A stretch of DNA of 64,000 nt from Acanthaster planci (Eukaryota; Echinodermata; Asteroidea; Valvatida; Acanthasteridae). A program made the translations under genes and the position numbers. Positions 45,301 to 60,300 of this stretch are shown piece after piece. Under the pieces are notes generated by a model that saw only the letters and a list, made by a program, of their open reading frames with translations, made no database searches and was not told the origin of the DNA. Where the stretch lies: contig NW_019091386.1 of the NCBI RefSeq assembly GCF_001949145.1, positions 1,539,986 through 1,603,985 on the forward strand, written 5' to 3'. Each line of letters opens with the position of its first letter. Position 1 is the stretch's first letter.

Positions 45301-48300
45301 GTGACTTCACAAAACTAATCCAAAAGTTCTTAGACCGAGGAAGACCATCCCCTATTCCCTAAGGAATTTGTTCCTAGGAATCTGTCCCCATGCTGAAAAC
45401 CAGTGGTACCGGTGCCGATGTATTCAATATATGGTTGTGTCTTAATAGCGTGTTTATGGCTGCCAATAACGTACAAGTCTATAGGAAGTGGCTTCCATTG
45501 GTGCACACATTATTTCTAGCCATAGCTAAGTGATTCAGACATGGTCTGGCTTCCACTGCATGTATCAGACACTACATGTATGTCAAGTCCAGGTGATGGT
45601 TCCAAGGCTCTTTGTCCGTCAATCCTAGGGATGCTAAGTAAATGCCTTGAAGTCAAAATGACTGAACCTGATGCATTTATTTGCAAGCCACAGACAGGTA
45701 CAATGTGCATTATGCTTCAAGCGATTTACATAGCAAAGGGTTTGGTGGTGTTTGGAAATGGCGCCGTATTGAAAAGTGGAGCTAACACTAACTGGAGGGG
45801 GAAAAAAAGCAGAAAAGATGGTGCATAAGAATAGGAATGTGTCGTGAGAAAGGTACACAGCAGGGACACAATGCAACTTGTCAGAAAGAAGCAATCATGG
45901 AAGAAAAAAGGGCTTAGCCAGGAACAAATAGCCATGTTTGTGGGGCGAAAAAAAACGCATTTTTTTTCCACCAGACTGTGGGGTCCACTGGTCAGATACC
46001 TTGCGGGGTGACTCTTGCAGGTTATCTTTGGAGTCAGACAAGGGGGCATCCCTAGCAAGCTAAGAAAAAAAACAAACAAGCAAAATACACATGGAGTTGA
46101 CTCGGCAGCTCTGCTCTGAACGAGATCTGCACTAAAATGTTTTTTTTTTCTATATGCGTTGGCATTTTACAGCTCCAAGGGATGCTCCAAGTTGGAAATG
46201 GATATGACAGACTGACGTTTGGTATTCGCTTGTCAAACGCGACCGCCTTGTGTCACCCTGTGATCTCAGACGAAGAACATTCCCTTGGAATTTGCCGAGG
46301 GCCAAATTGTCTGAATCACTGGTGGAATCTGAAGGGTGCCTTGGATTGTAAGTCTGGGAGACAACATGGAAATGTGGAACTTGTCTTTACACAAATGAAG
46401 ATGTCAAGTTGGAATGGACTGCCACAGACGCATACAGAAGGAAGTTGCTAAGTAAAACCAAAAGAAAGGGGTTTTTCATGCACTGAACTGTGAGCAAAAG
46501 TGACTTGTGCAAAAACAACAGTCATGCAGGCCACACCTCAATTTAAGATGCTACAAATCCGAAGTTAGACATTTTGCCGCATGCACCACCAGTTGTTGGG
46601 GAAAAGATTGGCTAATTCGTGTGACGTCAGGACACAAAACGGAAAAAACTGATAAAGGCTGAAGTGGACCGAGACGTTCAAAATGGCAGAAGGAAAAATT
46701 GCGGTTAAAGCTTGCCAACCCGCCCTTGCATTTATGAGATCAAGCCTCTGGTCCAGGGACCATGTGACTACCAATAATGACCGCAGCATGAAAAAACAAA
46801 ACAACTATTCCCAAGACGAACATCATGACAAAACCCACTAAAAAAGGGGTGAGGAGGGTAATTTGGAAAGTTGGAAGAAAAAAAGATGTGCACGATTCCA
46901 TTGAACTTAGACCTGTGCAAGTTTTATCACACACAATTTATGTCTGTTCTGCATCATGATACTTGTATCACCTGCGCAGTGGTTCCCATGAGCACATGGG
47001 CATCTCGCATGAAATTTAAGCATTACCAGAACTGAACGGAAAAACCACACTGGTGTTGTCCACTACTCACCAAAATTCACTTGTCGCTGCATCATAAAAT
47101 GCACGTCAAATGAATGATATTGATTTTTCTGTTTTGGAGTGAAACAGCGGGGGGAGTGTCCAAAAAGCTCTTTGGGAAGGAAACTTTACAAAATGGAGAA
47201 TGCTTGAAGGAAAGCAAAATTAAAAAACAAACAAACAAACAAACACCCAAGGATTAACGTTTTTGGCTCCAGAGGCAATGATGCGCAAAAGCACTATGTC
47301 TGTTTGCACTGAATATGCATCTTTCCATGAATACGACAAACACTTCGACTGACCTGAGCCTTGCGCGTGTCACCATACTGCACGCCCGACAGCACCTCCG
47401 AGATGGGGCCGGCAGTCACCTTATCGTCAAATCTGTCTGTCTTCAACTGCAGAGAGAAATAAAGAACAAAAACAATTAACCAGTGAAAGACTAAACAGAC
47501 TGAAGATATTGACAACCTGATGCCACACAGATTGCCAATTCTTGGCATCACAGACCCGTCTTGACTTTACACTTTAAAGACACTGACCCTCGTGTAGCCT
47601 CTACATCAAGGAGAACTCAAGCAGACGAGCACAACTTGAAGAAAGCAGTACATAACCTCCAATAGCTACTCTGTCAACAAACCACCTCACGCTTGGTCAA
47701 CTGACTAGGACCTTTACCTAAAAAAGAACACCTACTCAATGCAATATGGCATATTGTTTGAAACATGATTGGGGTGACTAATGCTGATGCAGAGCATTTC
47801 AAGAAAAAAAGGAAATGACAAAAAATATTTGGGCAGCTGTTTTGAATATCAGTAAGCAACAGACAAGAACGCCCGAGACGTGACACGGCCTATGCTCTGT
47901 TTGACATGTGCGCTACTGGACTAGATGTGCTTCCAACTTCATAAAGACTCGTCTCTGAAATCTATTACTTACATGGCATTCTTCAACTGACCTACAGACC
48001 ACTCCGAACTGGGTTTTATTTAGGCGGTGAACTTACATCTTTGTGCTTTTTCTTCATTTCCTTGGGGTCATCAGACAGCACTGAGAACTGGTGAGGGTCC
48101 ACTTTGATTGGTTCGCCAGAGGTCTGCTTCTGTTCATCAGATACCCACTTAAAGAAAAACAACCCAAAAAAAACCCGGAAAATTAAAGATCAGATGTATG
48201 CACGGACAATACAATAATGAATACTTTTTTTTGTGCTTTTAATTTTTCTTTTCCTGGGATGAACCAAGGTTTTCTAACAAATGTGCATAGGAAATGCAAC

Positions 48301-51300
48301 TTGGAGGGCCGAGGCAACTTAGAGAGAGAAAATGAAGACGTTTTGTAGTTTTAGAGGTGGGAGGAAAACTACCATATTCCAAGAGAAACCAATGAAATAA
48401 GGTTGGGACAGAAAACCTACTCTAACTTGGCCTGGGTGGAATTTGAACCTGGGTTGCAGATGACAACAGGCGAGGGAAGTACCCCGAAACCAGCCCCAAT
48501 CCGACTCCCATTAAACAAAGGATTAAAAAGTCACGGCTGTGGCTTGCAATAACAAGTGTGCCCATGGCAAGCTGTCAGCCAGTGGCTGCACCTGCTTCCC
48601 ATAGATGAAGGTGCTTATGTCAGCCACAGCCAAGATGTGTCGGATGCAGCCTGAATTATGGCTTACCACAGTCTTTGTCTTGGGGGTCTCGTCCCCTTCC
48701 TTCACCTCCTCCTGAACTTCAACCTTGGTGTAAGTGTTGGGCGTGTTCAACCACTTGGTCTTCTCTCCAGCCTGCTTGCGGTTCATCAACTTCATGGGCG
48801 ACTGGTACTTGCTGCTCTCTTTGTCATCGTCGTAGAAGTAGGTGACCGAGGTGGAGGCCGCTGGGTGGGCCACCTCGCTGCGGGGCTTGGGCTCAGAACG
48901 CACCAGGGGCTGGTGGTACACATAGCCTGTTCTGTGTCCCTGGTGATGCACAGAAGAAATGACAAGTTAATGATTAGCTTGTGTGTACTTGAATCATAAT
49001 CCAAGTCTTATCCAAGCTGGGGATTTTATTAGAACTCCATGTGCCACTTCAGCAAGTAGCACTGGGACCTAGAATGGCACTTGACCTTAAAGTATTTGGG
49101 GTTGGCATGGCATTTGACCAATAGAATTGGAACCTGAACTTGACACTTGGCCCATAGGTACTAAGACCCGTTTGGGTAAGCAATACACAATACTGATTTG
49201 ACACATGACCTCATGACACCCCATATTTGGCACTCGACACTAGTATTGGTAGCTGGTGAGGCACTTGATCATATTTTCACTTGCCACAGTGATAGCAGCA
49301 TTGCCAAGTAAAACTGGTACCCAATCTGACACCCACCATTACCTTAGGACTTGAACTGAACTGACACTGCACCACACTGCACGTAGTTTGGCACTAATAT
49401 CAGAGCTACATCATGTCATGATGTCTGAAGACCTAATTCTAGATATGCATTGAGAAACTTTGGAGACATTTCTTAGACATGGGAGGACCCCCCCCCCGAA
49501 CATTCTGGAAAACTCAACAGAATCATGCAGGGACTTAAAAACCAAATTCACATCACGTGGACTGAGGTGACAATGCATGACAGTGGTAATAAAGCAAGGA
49601 CAGAACCACTTCCAAACTCCCCTAAAATCTTGAGGACTGCCTCACCATGTTGTCCAGCTGCCGCATCATGGCTTCAAACTCCAGCTCGCCAATCTTCCAC
49701 CTCTTCTCACGGCGCTTCTCCCCTTCCTCCTCCGGCGAGGTCGGCATGATAACGCCACCACCACCCTTGACTGCCACATTGCGGGTCGCCTCCTTCACGG
49801 CGTCCGAGACAAGGATCAGGTTGTCCAAGCCTGCCGACATGCACCTGACCTGAAGAGGAAAAAAGCCCAAAGTAACATTTATTACTTGAATTTCACAAAA
49901 ACATCTTGACTTTGTAAGGACAAGGATCTGGTCGATAATGAGCTGAAGAAAATGTTTTAACTTTCTTTTTTCAACTTATCGGTAGAGCATCGCTTGACTG
50001 GACGTTCTTGGAAAATATATACATGAATGCCAAGTCCTGCTCAATCAGTCTGAGCTCATCCTTGGGAGTCATGACTCATGATCAGTGGGTAAAGAGTTCC
50101 AATGCACCTGCTGGCCATATGCCATGGACCTTCCCCAGTCCAGGGAGCTACCTGTGACGGAGTGACATTCTATCCGGGGTTGAACTCAAGCCTGACAAGC
50201 CGTAGAGTTTCCACAGACTTGCATCCGCCTACTGAATGGGCTAATCCCTGAACATCAACCGACACCTGTGGTTACTTACTTGGGTCTCGCAGGCTGCGAC
50301 CACGTTAACCGTCCAGTAGTACGCCTCTTCCACCGTCTCACCGCAGCATACTACGCCATGGTTGCGCAGGAACAGGATCTTGTTGTTGGGGCCCAGAGCC
50401 CGGATGATGTCGTCCTTCTGCTGGTCGTTGATGATGATGCCACTGTAGTCAAGGTAGGACACCTCGCCACAGATCAGGGCCTCCTGGCTGAGGGGCAGGA
50501 GGCCTTGCTTCATGGAGGAAACCTGAATGGAGGAAAAACAAAGGAAAAACTTAACTTGCTGTTGTGTTAAGAGCTGGGCTTGTGGGTCAGATTGTTTTAG
50601 ACTAGACAAGACAAAGACGCATAAATGACCTAAGTGTCTACTATGCAAAATACCAGCACTAGAATGTTTAATTTCACAAAGGGAAAAGGTTAACAGGCTC
50701 AAGTCAACATCAGCATACAAGGCTCGTTGTAAGTAACTGGAAACGAACGAAAAAAAGAACTGCCTTTGTCATAGTAACAATGAAAGAGTCAGTGACTAGA
50801 CAATGGAAGACTTTTGACTGACTTCCAATGGATGTATGAAGACGTGACTCCACACCAACAAGAAACCAGTGACTAATTGTATCAAACATTTCATATTTTT
50901 GCATGACAGATTTCCCAATTACTACATTAACTACACGTTCCACATAGAATCCCTTGAATCCTACATGGCAGAATGGACACTCACTGCCACTACACCCGCG
51001 GTGTGAATGTGCACCACACACTTGGCGTCGGGCCGGCAACTGTGAATGGCAGAGTGCAACGTGAAGCCGGCCACATTGGGGCCATAGGTCGTGGTGCCCG
51101 GGTCGACGGTCTGACCCAGCATGTCCACCTTGATGAGGGAGGAGGCGGTGATCTCGTGGTACATCAGGCCAAAGGGGTTGATCAGAAAGTGGTCTGTTTC
51201 CATGGAGACACGTAGCTGGTGATAGAGAAAGATAAAAACAAAAACATGGCAGTGAGCAACTTTGGAAAACTCAAAAGTTAACAAACTTTGGTGACAAACA

Positions 51301-54300
51301 AGTTTAATCTGTCAAAATGATGGGTGATCTCACAAAATTTCAGAGCGGGCAATTTCTGAAATCTTGTTTCCAGCAGTCAAAAACCATTCATCACTGGGTT
51401 TTGTTGGATCTAGGAGGCCTTCTACTTTGCTCGTTAGATTATGGCAGATTCAGCAAATTTTCTATATCATCTTCTCCCCAGGATGCACCCTTTCAAAGAT
51501 GCTGCCGGGGGTATCCAAACCCACATACATCTCCATTACAAACTTACTTGTGTGCATTTTATCTCAGATAAAAACACCGAGCAAGCTACTGCACAAAATG
51601 ACTGGCCCTTCATGGTCCATTTGAGTTAAAGAACATCAGGACATCACCTTGATAATTACTTCACAAGCCAGAACACACTGAGAAGCCTACCATCCCATCT
51701 GGATAACTGTAACATGCTACATGTATTAAGTCATTTGAGGCAACCAGAATGAGGTAACCAGAGATGAGGCTCATCCATCAAAAGAAGGCTTCCTTTGAAA
51801 AAAACAGTTACTGTGCAATACCACCTACAGTGTACATGTAGTTCAAGCTTTGGAAACTCGAACACATTAATTAATATTCCAATAAAATTCAGCCACAAAT
51901 TAGCTATTTGACTGTCCATTTTGCTAGTTCTCTCCCCATCCTCACAAATCATTCCACTAAATGCACTGCACTTAACAATGTACACGCTGCAACTGCACAA
52001 TTAGTCTAGTGTGTGTCTACATGACTCTGCCCTTGTTTATTTGGCTCTCTCAATGACGACAGCCTTGTCCTCCAGCCTGGATCATTCTGACCGTTGACCT
52101 GGGCACCATACATCTCAATGCATAGACAGCTTCCCCGCCTCAGCGGAGTCACGTACTGTTGACCAGGAACGATCCGTGGCTTTAACATCATTTAATTTAT
52201 TTTGGAATATGCAGCACTTTTCTCCGAACAGGATGCATGTATGCTTTGCTAATTAAGAAAAAGAATCTCATGTTTATTTATTTGACTGGTGATATTGGTG
52301 CTTTTTTGTACATGTGAAAGAACCCTTTCCCCCTTAGAAAAACAAAATCTGAGAACATGACAACGTACTGGTGCTCCTTTAAAGTTGCTGAGCTGAAAAT
52401 TTATTTTTTTTGGAGTTGGAGTAGAATTTCTGTGTTAACAAAGTTGCAAACGCAAACACTATGTCCATTCTGTGGTAGGCCTGGTGGCCAATGTGGCACA
52501 GCTGCCGAGAGAAGAAAATTGCAAAGGTAGAGACAACCTTTTATGAACCAAGGTAATTGGTCACCAAGTCATGCCATATGTATCACCTGCACATGCACGA
52601 GTTCATGTACATGTATCTACTGGTTCACAGCAGAGTTTACTTGGCACTAGAATTTGGCAAGGCAATATTTTTCTTTCAGTCACTATTTTCCAGGTGGGCA
52701 ATATTTTTCTGCCAGGCAACAGTCTGCTGATAGGCAATATTTTTTTCTAATGGGCAATATTTTCCTCAAAAGCACCTACATGTACAGTGTACAAGGTACT
52801 GGGCCCTGGACAGCCTGCCAATGCAGACTAGTCTCTCCATTATGTACAGTACATGTCTGGCACATCTCATGCTATGCATCTCATCTACATGTATAATGTA
52901 CAAGTACTGCATTGAACTGCAAGAAACCAGGGCTCATCCTGATGGTGGCCTCTTTGGCTTGAATCACCGCCATTCACAATGGCTCTGACAATCACTTCCT
53001 GTGGTACTTTCATGCCCCTGTCTATCCGTCATGTGAGCCAGTCAATCAGGCTCTGCCTTAAACTCTTTTCAGTGTGGGTATCTTATATCTAATCTGCGGA
53101 TGAAGGTTGGTTGGATGTGGTTGTTCCTCGAGAAACATGATCACATGCAGAACACACTGACAATATGGAATTAAACCACAATTTGCCTTCAAGGATATTC
53201 TTTTCAAATTATTAACTTTAAAATTGCCATCACAAACTTCTAAACAACAAAGCTGTTCCCAGGAAGAAATCAGAGGTAATCAGAATACACTTAAACTTCA
53301 AATATGTCAGTCCAAAATGAATTATTGTGTAACGTTTTTAAAAAAGATTAGGCAACCTTTAACCACAATAGAGTACTTAATCAAATGATTCTTTTGCTGG
53401 TAAGTATTTCCAATTCAGATAAATCTTTCCACAACTCACTCTGACATTGTCCCACTAATCAAATTTCTTTTGACTCACTGCATGAAGTCAGACTCTAACA
53501 AGCTTAGTGTTATACAACTCCAGTCAGCCAGCTAAAAATATAGCCAGTGACTAAATATACGCTAATACCGAGGAAATGTTGATGTGAAGAGGCACGACAC
53601 CCGTGTACATGTATGTTCCACTGGGAATGTTAACATATACCGGTATCCTGTTTCAATACGGAGAATGAGGTACGATGCACAGCCTACCCAGGTATATAAA
53701 TTGTACATGTACATGAATGATAGGAATGACACTGACATGCTGCACTGCACTAATGTATACCCACACATACAGTGCCGACGAAAGTCAGACTGTACCCAGT
53801 AAACATCTGAAGACAGAAATCTGTGGTCAAGCAGTCAGCAAACGTCGCAAACTTATGGTTGATGATTATACAGGAAAAAGTAACCTACCAGTACATTGTA
53901 CATGTGTATGCAGATGTATTCCTGAATGCTGAAGCAGGTACATGTACAAGTACATGTACACGTAGTGCAGATTGATGTGCATACATGCAATCGTCTGTTA
54001 CAGTTCTAAGGACCGCTATTGTACGTGCCCTCTCAAAAACCGTTCATTTGTTTATTTGTCATGTTTGTGAAATCCACATACATGTACATGGCCCACTTGA
54101 AGGAGAACCTTCGGGGGGGGGGGGGGGGAAAAACAAAAATAAAAGGGNGGGGAAACACACAATTAAACGGTGCTACCCCGCAAACCTGTCTAGTTTACTT
54201 GCAACTTCCTCCGTGGAAAGCTTCAAATCTCATGGAAAACACAATGTCATGAATCCATTGGTACAACGGGAGTGGCAAGTACTAAAACAGTGCACGGTTT

Positions 54301-57300
54301 CAACCCATACCTTTAATTGCAATGAGGGGGGCTATAACAACTGGAAAGGAGCACATGACAATGAAGATGCTGTTGCCATGGCAACAAGTACTTTAGAAGC
54401 TGCAAATGCCCCAGTGTGTGACATTTACATGTGGGTCATTCTATCAATTTGGGGGTCTGTTTTTTTTTTGGCATCTCATCACATCTGACATGCCGGTACA
54501 TGTGTAAGTTCAGAATGCATTATTCAATTCCCAAGAGTGATTACGGTACACATTTGCAACACAACTAAAAATTGTTAGAATACATGTATATTGAAATATT
54601 TCCACGTCAAATTACAAGGTAAGGTGTACAGGGGACACAGAAAGGTCACACTTTTGGACCCAGAATTTACAGAATGATCGATATATCCATTCATGCACAA
54701 TTCCTTTGGTTTTCATTACATGCACCAAGACCCGAATGTGCAAGTGATCTTGGGGGAAAATCTGGCAGGAAAACATGAGACCTGCTATTTGGACATGAAA
54801 CACAATTTCTTTTCCACTCGGCCGAGGCATGGATGGTCGTAACAACACGGAGCAACATGTACACTGACGGTACTGGTACACTGTTGCTGGGGGAGTGCCG
54901 GAGGTACACTGTAACATGCCCAGTATGTTGATCATCTCCAACAGATGTGCAACGGTGTGTGCATGCACGCGTGTCTGCCTCTGCTGACCGCGCTGTCTGC
55001 ATCACTAGGGGTGTGACCTGCCTCGGCAGACGAGAGCAGATCTTGTGAGTGTGTGCTCGCAGTGGCATGCTGGGAAATCCAATTGCTGGCACTTGCACCT
55101 GCTGCAAAGATATTGAGGAGCTGTATGAATGCATGCACTCCATGTACCCGTGTATCAAAAAAGGCCAAGAACAAAACATAAATGAACAATACCCTTCCAC
55201 ATGGTACATTGTGCAGATATCTCTTGTGCATGCAAGATAAGAATTGTGTCTTTAAAACAGACGTTTTCTGCCTTGAAGGCCATTCATGCCCATAAACTTA
55301 GAGTTTTCATTTCAGTATGGGTAATAAACATAGATACGTTTATAAGTATTTTAGCAACATAAACACGGTTTGATTGGGGGAATAATGTTTGGAGATACAT
55401 GTAGAATATCACCTTGCAGTAAGATAAATATATGTACATGTAATTGAAGATGAAGGGACAATTTCTGTCATTAAGCAGTCAATGTGAAGTGTAAGAAATT
55501 TTTTCTTCATAATGTTGTCGTTGCATTTCATGGAATGTAGGATTGGCATGAACACATGAAAATTATGCATGCATGTCATCTACTTACAGTTTGCATATGC
55601 TCACAAAACCTGCATTTTGATTCATATCGTATGACTAACACATTCTTATCGTCAGTGGACCCGGCTACTGCTTAACCACTTGATCTACATATACATCCAA
55701 AAAATAACAGCCAGCAACCACGTCGCGCTTACACATTATGACTGCCTCGCCTAATCGATAAACCAAGCAACACATAGGTGACAACGCCAGCCCCGGTGTA
55801 GCTTCCAGTCTGGATTCAACATCCCCAACCTTCTTCCCGGGCACTTGCGGAAATGTGCAGATGAGGCAATTAATGGGTTGCGATATTGGAGATAATCATT
55901 TCCGAATGGAGGCCACATGTGTTTTGCAGTATGTAACATGTTTCTGACGTGGACAGCTATAGTATAGTAATTTGCTGGTGTCTTGAAATGGCTCTGCATG
56001 TTCGTGGAGTTGAATACTTTTCCAAATAAATATCATATCAACCTTTTACGAGGGTAGTAAACTATCTTTTCATATGTTTGTGGGGGCATTACACAAATTC
56101 TTACCACCTCTTCCACACTTTAAACACATTGGATATATCTTATGTATGCCAGGGTAGCATCTGTTTGTATTTTTGATGGCAGATGGCCAACTCGTGTTCA
56201 ACAGGATGGATTTCATTTTGACCTACATTTAGCTTGTGAATTGTCGTCGAAGTACAATGTAGCACATTCAATAATTCATTTTTTTTCCTCATCTGCCAAT
56301 CAGACTTACATGTATTTGCTTATGCCACCTAAGAGCACTTTACAGCATTCCAATTCCACAAAGCCTTTTGTTCATGTAAATTGACTTGGAACTGTAAATA
56401 TGTTTTGATACCAGTATCTCTCATTTTCAAACATGATGGTTATTTTTCTCCTAATAGTGTGGATATGCGCGCACAAGTTTTTAGGAAATTGTTCTAATGA
56501 TGGCTTTTACACGGTTTGTCTGTGTGACCTTTTCTGATAACATTATGAGTCATTTCTGATGAAACTAGATCCTTACTCATCTCCATTGAACCGTGGTGTG
56601 TTGGCACTACAGTCATTTGCGAAAGTTTAGGACCACCCCTAGAAACTGCATTAACCTGCAGGAAAACCAAACTTAAACCAATCAATCATGGCAACTTCTG
56701 TTTATTTTCAATGTGTAACCTTGGTTGAACATTTTCGACTACATTTCCACGATTTGACACGTTAACAGTCTAATATTCAGTGTGCCCTCCTTTATTTCTG
56801 ACTGCTTAGACTGGCTTTTTTACCCATGCTGCCTTGCAGATAAAATGTCATACAAGACCTGCCTTTGCAAAAAATTTCATTCAAATGGGTGTACAGCGCT
56901 ACACTGATGCTATGCACCACTGTAAAATCATGTTAAGTAATCATTGAGTGAGACAGTGTAATGAAGGCCAAGCGACAGAAATACCAATTAAATTCAAGAT
57001 GGTCTTGAACTTTTGCAAATGACTGTACTACCTGTACATGTAGCTGACTTTAATGGTTGAATCACACGGACATGTACATGTACTTGTACATACCCGTATG
57101 TGTTGCTAGCTCAAGTTCTTAAGGTAAAATGTGTTTAAAAAATAGGGCAACTTGTGATTACAGTATCTGTCGTAGATTTACGAACTTCAAATTACTCCCA
57201 TTAAAGATGACAGTGTAGAAATTATGTACTAGTACATGTACCAAGCCATCAAGATGATTTTTTTTTTATGGGAAACTGCTCTGACATTTTCAAATTGTTA

Positions 57301-60300
57301 AAGTTCTCTCAGAGTCAGGATTGACATGTAAATGTATGTGGTTTGCCTCGGGTAATACTCTAGCACTCTACTTGTCAAAATTACATTTCTTTGAAGCCAA
57401 CTGCTGACTTCTCTTTATTAAGGGGGCCACTTCTCTTTACTAAGAGGGCCCAGCGATTGAAGTGTGCAGGCTGCTTTTGGCACTGTGCACTTTTAGTGGC
57501 AAACTGATTTAAAAGCCACCTTACTGCAGTGGCACGTACATGTGTGTGCATGTACACCTGCATTATGCACCTCCTCAAGCCCCTGTTCGTGACTTTGCTG
57601 AAATGCATGTGCGTCTCGTGGTTGAGAACATGTCAATAAATGCAGTGTCACTGCAATAAACGTGTCTCTTCGGAATAGTCTACTGGCAGCATTTATGAGA
57701 AACTCATTTTGCAAGCCTGGTGATGAGCCACTGGCCAGTATCTTCATGTAGCCATCTACTGGTACAGTACTTCATTAATCTGTCGTCAGCCTCTCAAGTG
57801 AGCAAGGATTACAGAATGGTCAACATTTTGGTGTAACACTCTTATCGCTGTTGCTGTTGATTTTCTGACCAAGCCAGACAGTGGTGCGCTCTCCAGGATG
57901 ACCCACAGCAAACACACTCTTTCACAAACAGGAAACCAACGCATCATCAGCGCACACGCGACCACCTCCTGTAGCCCCCTTGACCTCGATTGGTGCGATT
58001 AACCGGCCGACCTTTGACTGAACACTGTTAGCGTTCCAATGATAAGGACCCTCCAGACTGCATGTTCTCAATGGGATACTTCTGGCACTGATATACAGCG
58101 GTCTGCACAAGAGTTCCATCACTTTAAGTCAACAGTACATTCTATTCACAGCTAATTTGCATGTTTACTGATCGAAGACAGGCCTGCTAATCAGGAAATA
58201 TCAATGAGCCCAGCAATTATCATTCTGCATTATTAAGTACATGTACCATTCAGAAAAGGTTCAACTCTGTGGCAACATAAGCAAATTCTAAAACTTGACT
58301 TCTGCCAAATCACAACACCCTATCACTTGTATGTATAGGCATGGTACGTACATGTACATGTAAGCATAGTACCACTGCAGTCATGGTTTCTAATTTTAGT
58401 CACCAAATTAGTATGATTCTGTGAATGGTTATTAAGTACCAGTAATCTGTACAAAGTATATACTTCAGTGGAACGCCGCTGTAACGAACTGGACAGGGTC
58501 CACGCTAAATGTTTGGTACAGGCGGTTGTTCGGTATAGCGAAATTAACTGCCGAATATTTCGTTGCAATGTTGAATAGCGCCCTCTCTTGTCTAAATCAA
58601 GTGCACCCTCTTGTGATATTATGGTTCGCTGTTTTCGTGACGTTTTGCCATAGCATTAACGTTTGAGGTTTCTAGAATGGTATCGGTAAATTATTTTTGC
58701 TTTTTATTAAACCTTGAGTTACAAAATTGATATTTAGTTTATCCTAAAAGTCGTGATGCTACCGCTCAGGATCGATCTCTGATGCATGCTGTGGCAAATC
58801 TCGGTTGATTTGCAACTGCATAATGTTTGGTAGGTTTTGTGCACAAAATATTTGAAGTTAAGGACGATATTTGGTACAGCCAAATGTTCGGTATAGCGGT
58901 GTTCGGTATAGGGACGTTCCACTGTATATGGTGTAACTTCACTGGCCTGAGCCATCTATCGATTCACATGGCAAGTGCCCCTGACAGGCCAGAGTGAAGC
59001 TGGTGTGTTCTTTGTGGCTTACATGAGTTCCTGCCGCTGTCAAAAGCCGGAGTGCATCCCTTTTTATTGTCAGCAAACATTGCCCGAGACTGGCAGGGGA
59101 ATATGCACTATTCGTTATCACGATGCTGGCTGCAATCGGAGTTTTGTAGAGTGCACCGTGTGTGTAAAAAGCCAAGTGCTGGCACTCAAGCATTCCCGAT
59201 TCTCTTGCCAAGTCTGGCTCAACTCATTTCTTGCATGGCCAACCAGGCCAAGCTCGAATAATAACAGGTAATGGACTCATACTCTGCACTTTAATATCAG
59301 GACGTATGACTCATGCTCAAATTTCAGACATAGTGACAAATTCCTACATCCTATTCTCCTTGTCACACTACATGCACATATGTGTATATGTACAATGTAC
59401 ATGTACACTCTGAATGTTGAAGGCCTTGCAAACTTGCTGTAATGAACCTCCACACTGGTTACAGCCCAGCTATAATCAAAGAGACTCCAACAGTTGCACC
59501 CTAAATCTAAAGCCTCAAGAACTGCCAAAGAAGAGACTTTTTCAACAGTTGTGTTCTGCTGTCCCTTCAATGGTACTGGCAGGGTATGCCATCAAACATA
59601 AACATAACTATGTTACCTGAAGCTGCCTTTTCACTTCATGAACAAACTAATACTTTTTAAAAGTTCCTTTTGTCCCCCCCAAACCAGCAGAAGTCGAACT
59701 CAAAGCAATATGAAACGCTTCACAAAAGCGGAAGAATAACTCATCTGATATTTAGAGTCACATGAGTTTTATTTGAAGCCCCGCCCAGCCAGACTGGCCA
59801 AACTTTGCTCAAGCCCTCCAGAATGTTTCGGCCTGTTGCAAGCTCTGTCCCGAGAGAAGGCCGAGATGGCTTGAAGGGATTAGTCGTAATGGACAAGCAC
59901 TTGAAATGCTTCTCAAGGCGTGCTGGAGAGGACTATGGTAGACCATGATGCACACAACGACAGTAAATGAGGCAGTGTAAACAAGATAAGTTTGTTGTGA
60001 CAGGGGAAGCAATCCGAACAACCAATCCTGAATGGGTGAATGAACTGGGGTTTGGACCAACACAATGCAGGAAGAGATGCCTGCTGGACATCCGTTCTTA
60101 GAAAAAAAAATGGAAAAGTGTGGCTTGTTGATAAATGCAAACAATGGGGGTGAAAACACATCCAGCACAGGGGTCGTAACGTGAAAATAAAATACTTTTA
60201 GACTTTTTAGGGGTTTGGAAAGCCACATTTATAACAAGGTGCTTTTATAGTTGAACAAATTTTTTTTTTCATAAAGTTGAAACAGTAGCCACATCTGAAT

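Noticed and set aside
54691-55209. 172-codon frame on the - strand in adducin intron 2
   Set aside because: Composition is irregular (His/Cys/Ser-rich), with no domain resemblance and no conserved start context; judged to be chance.
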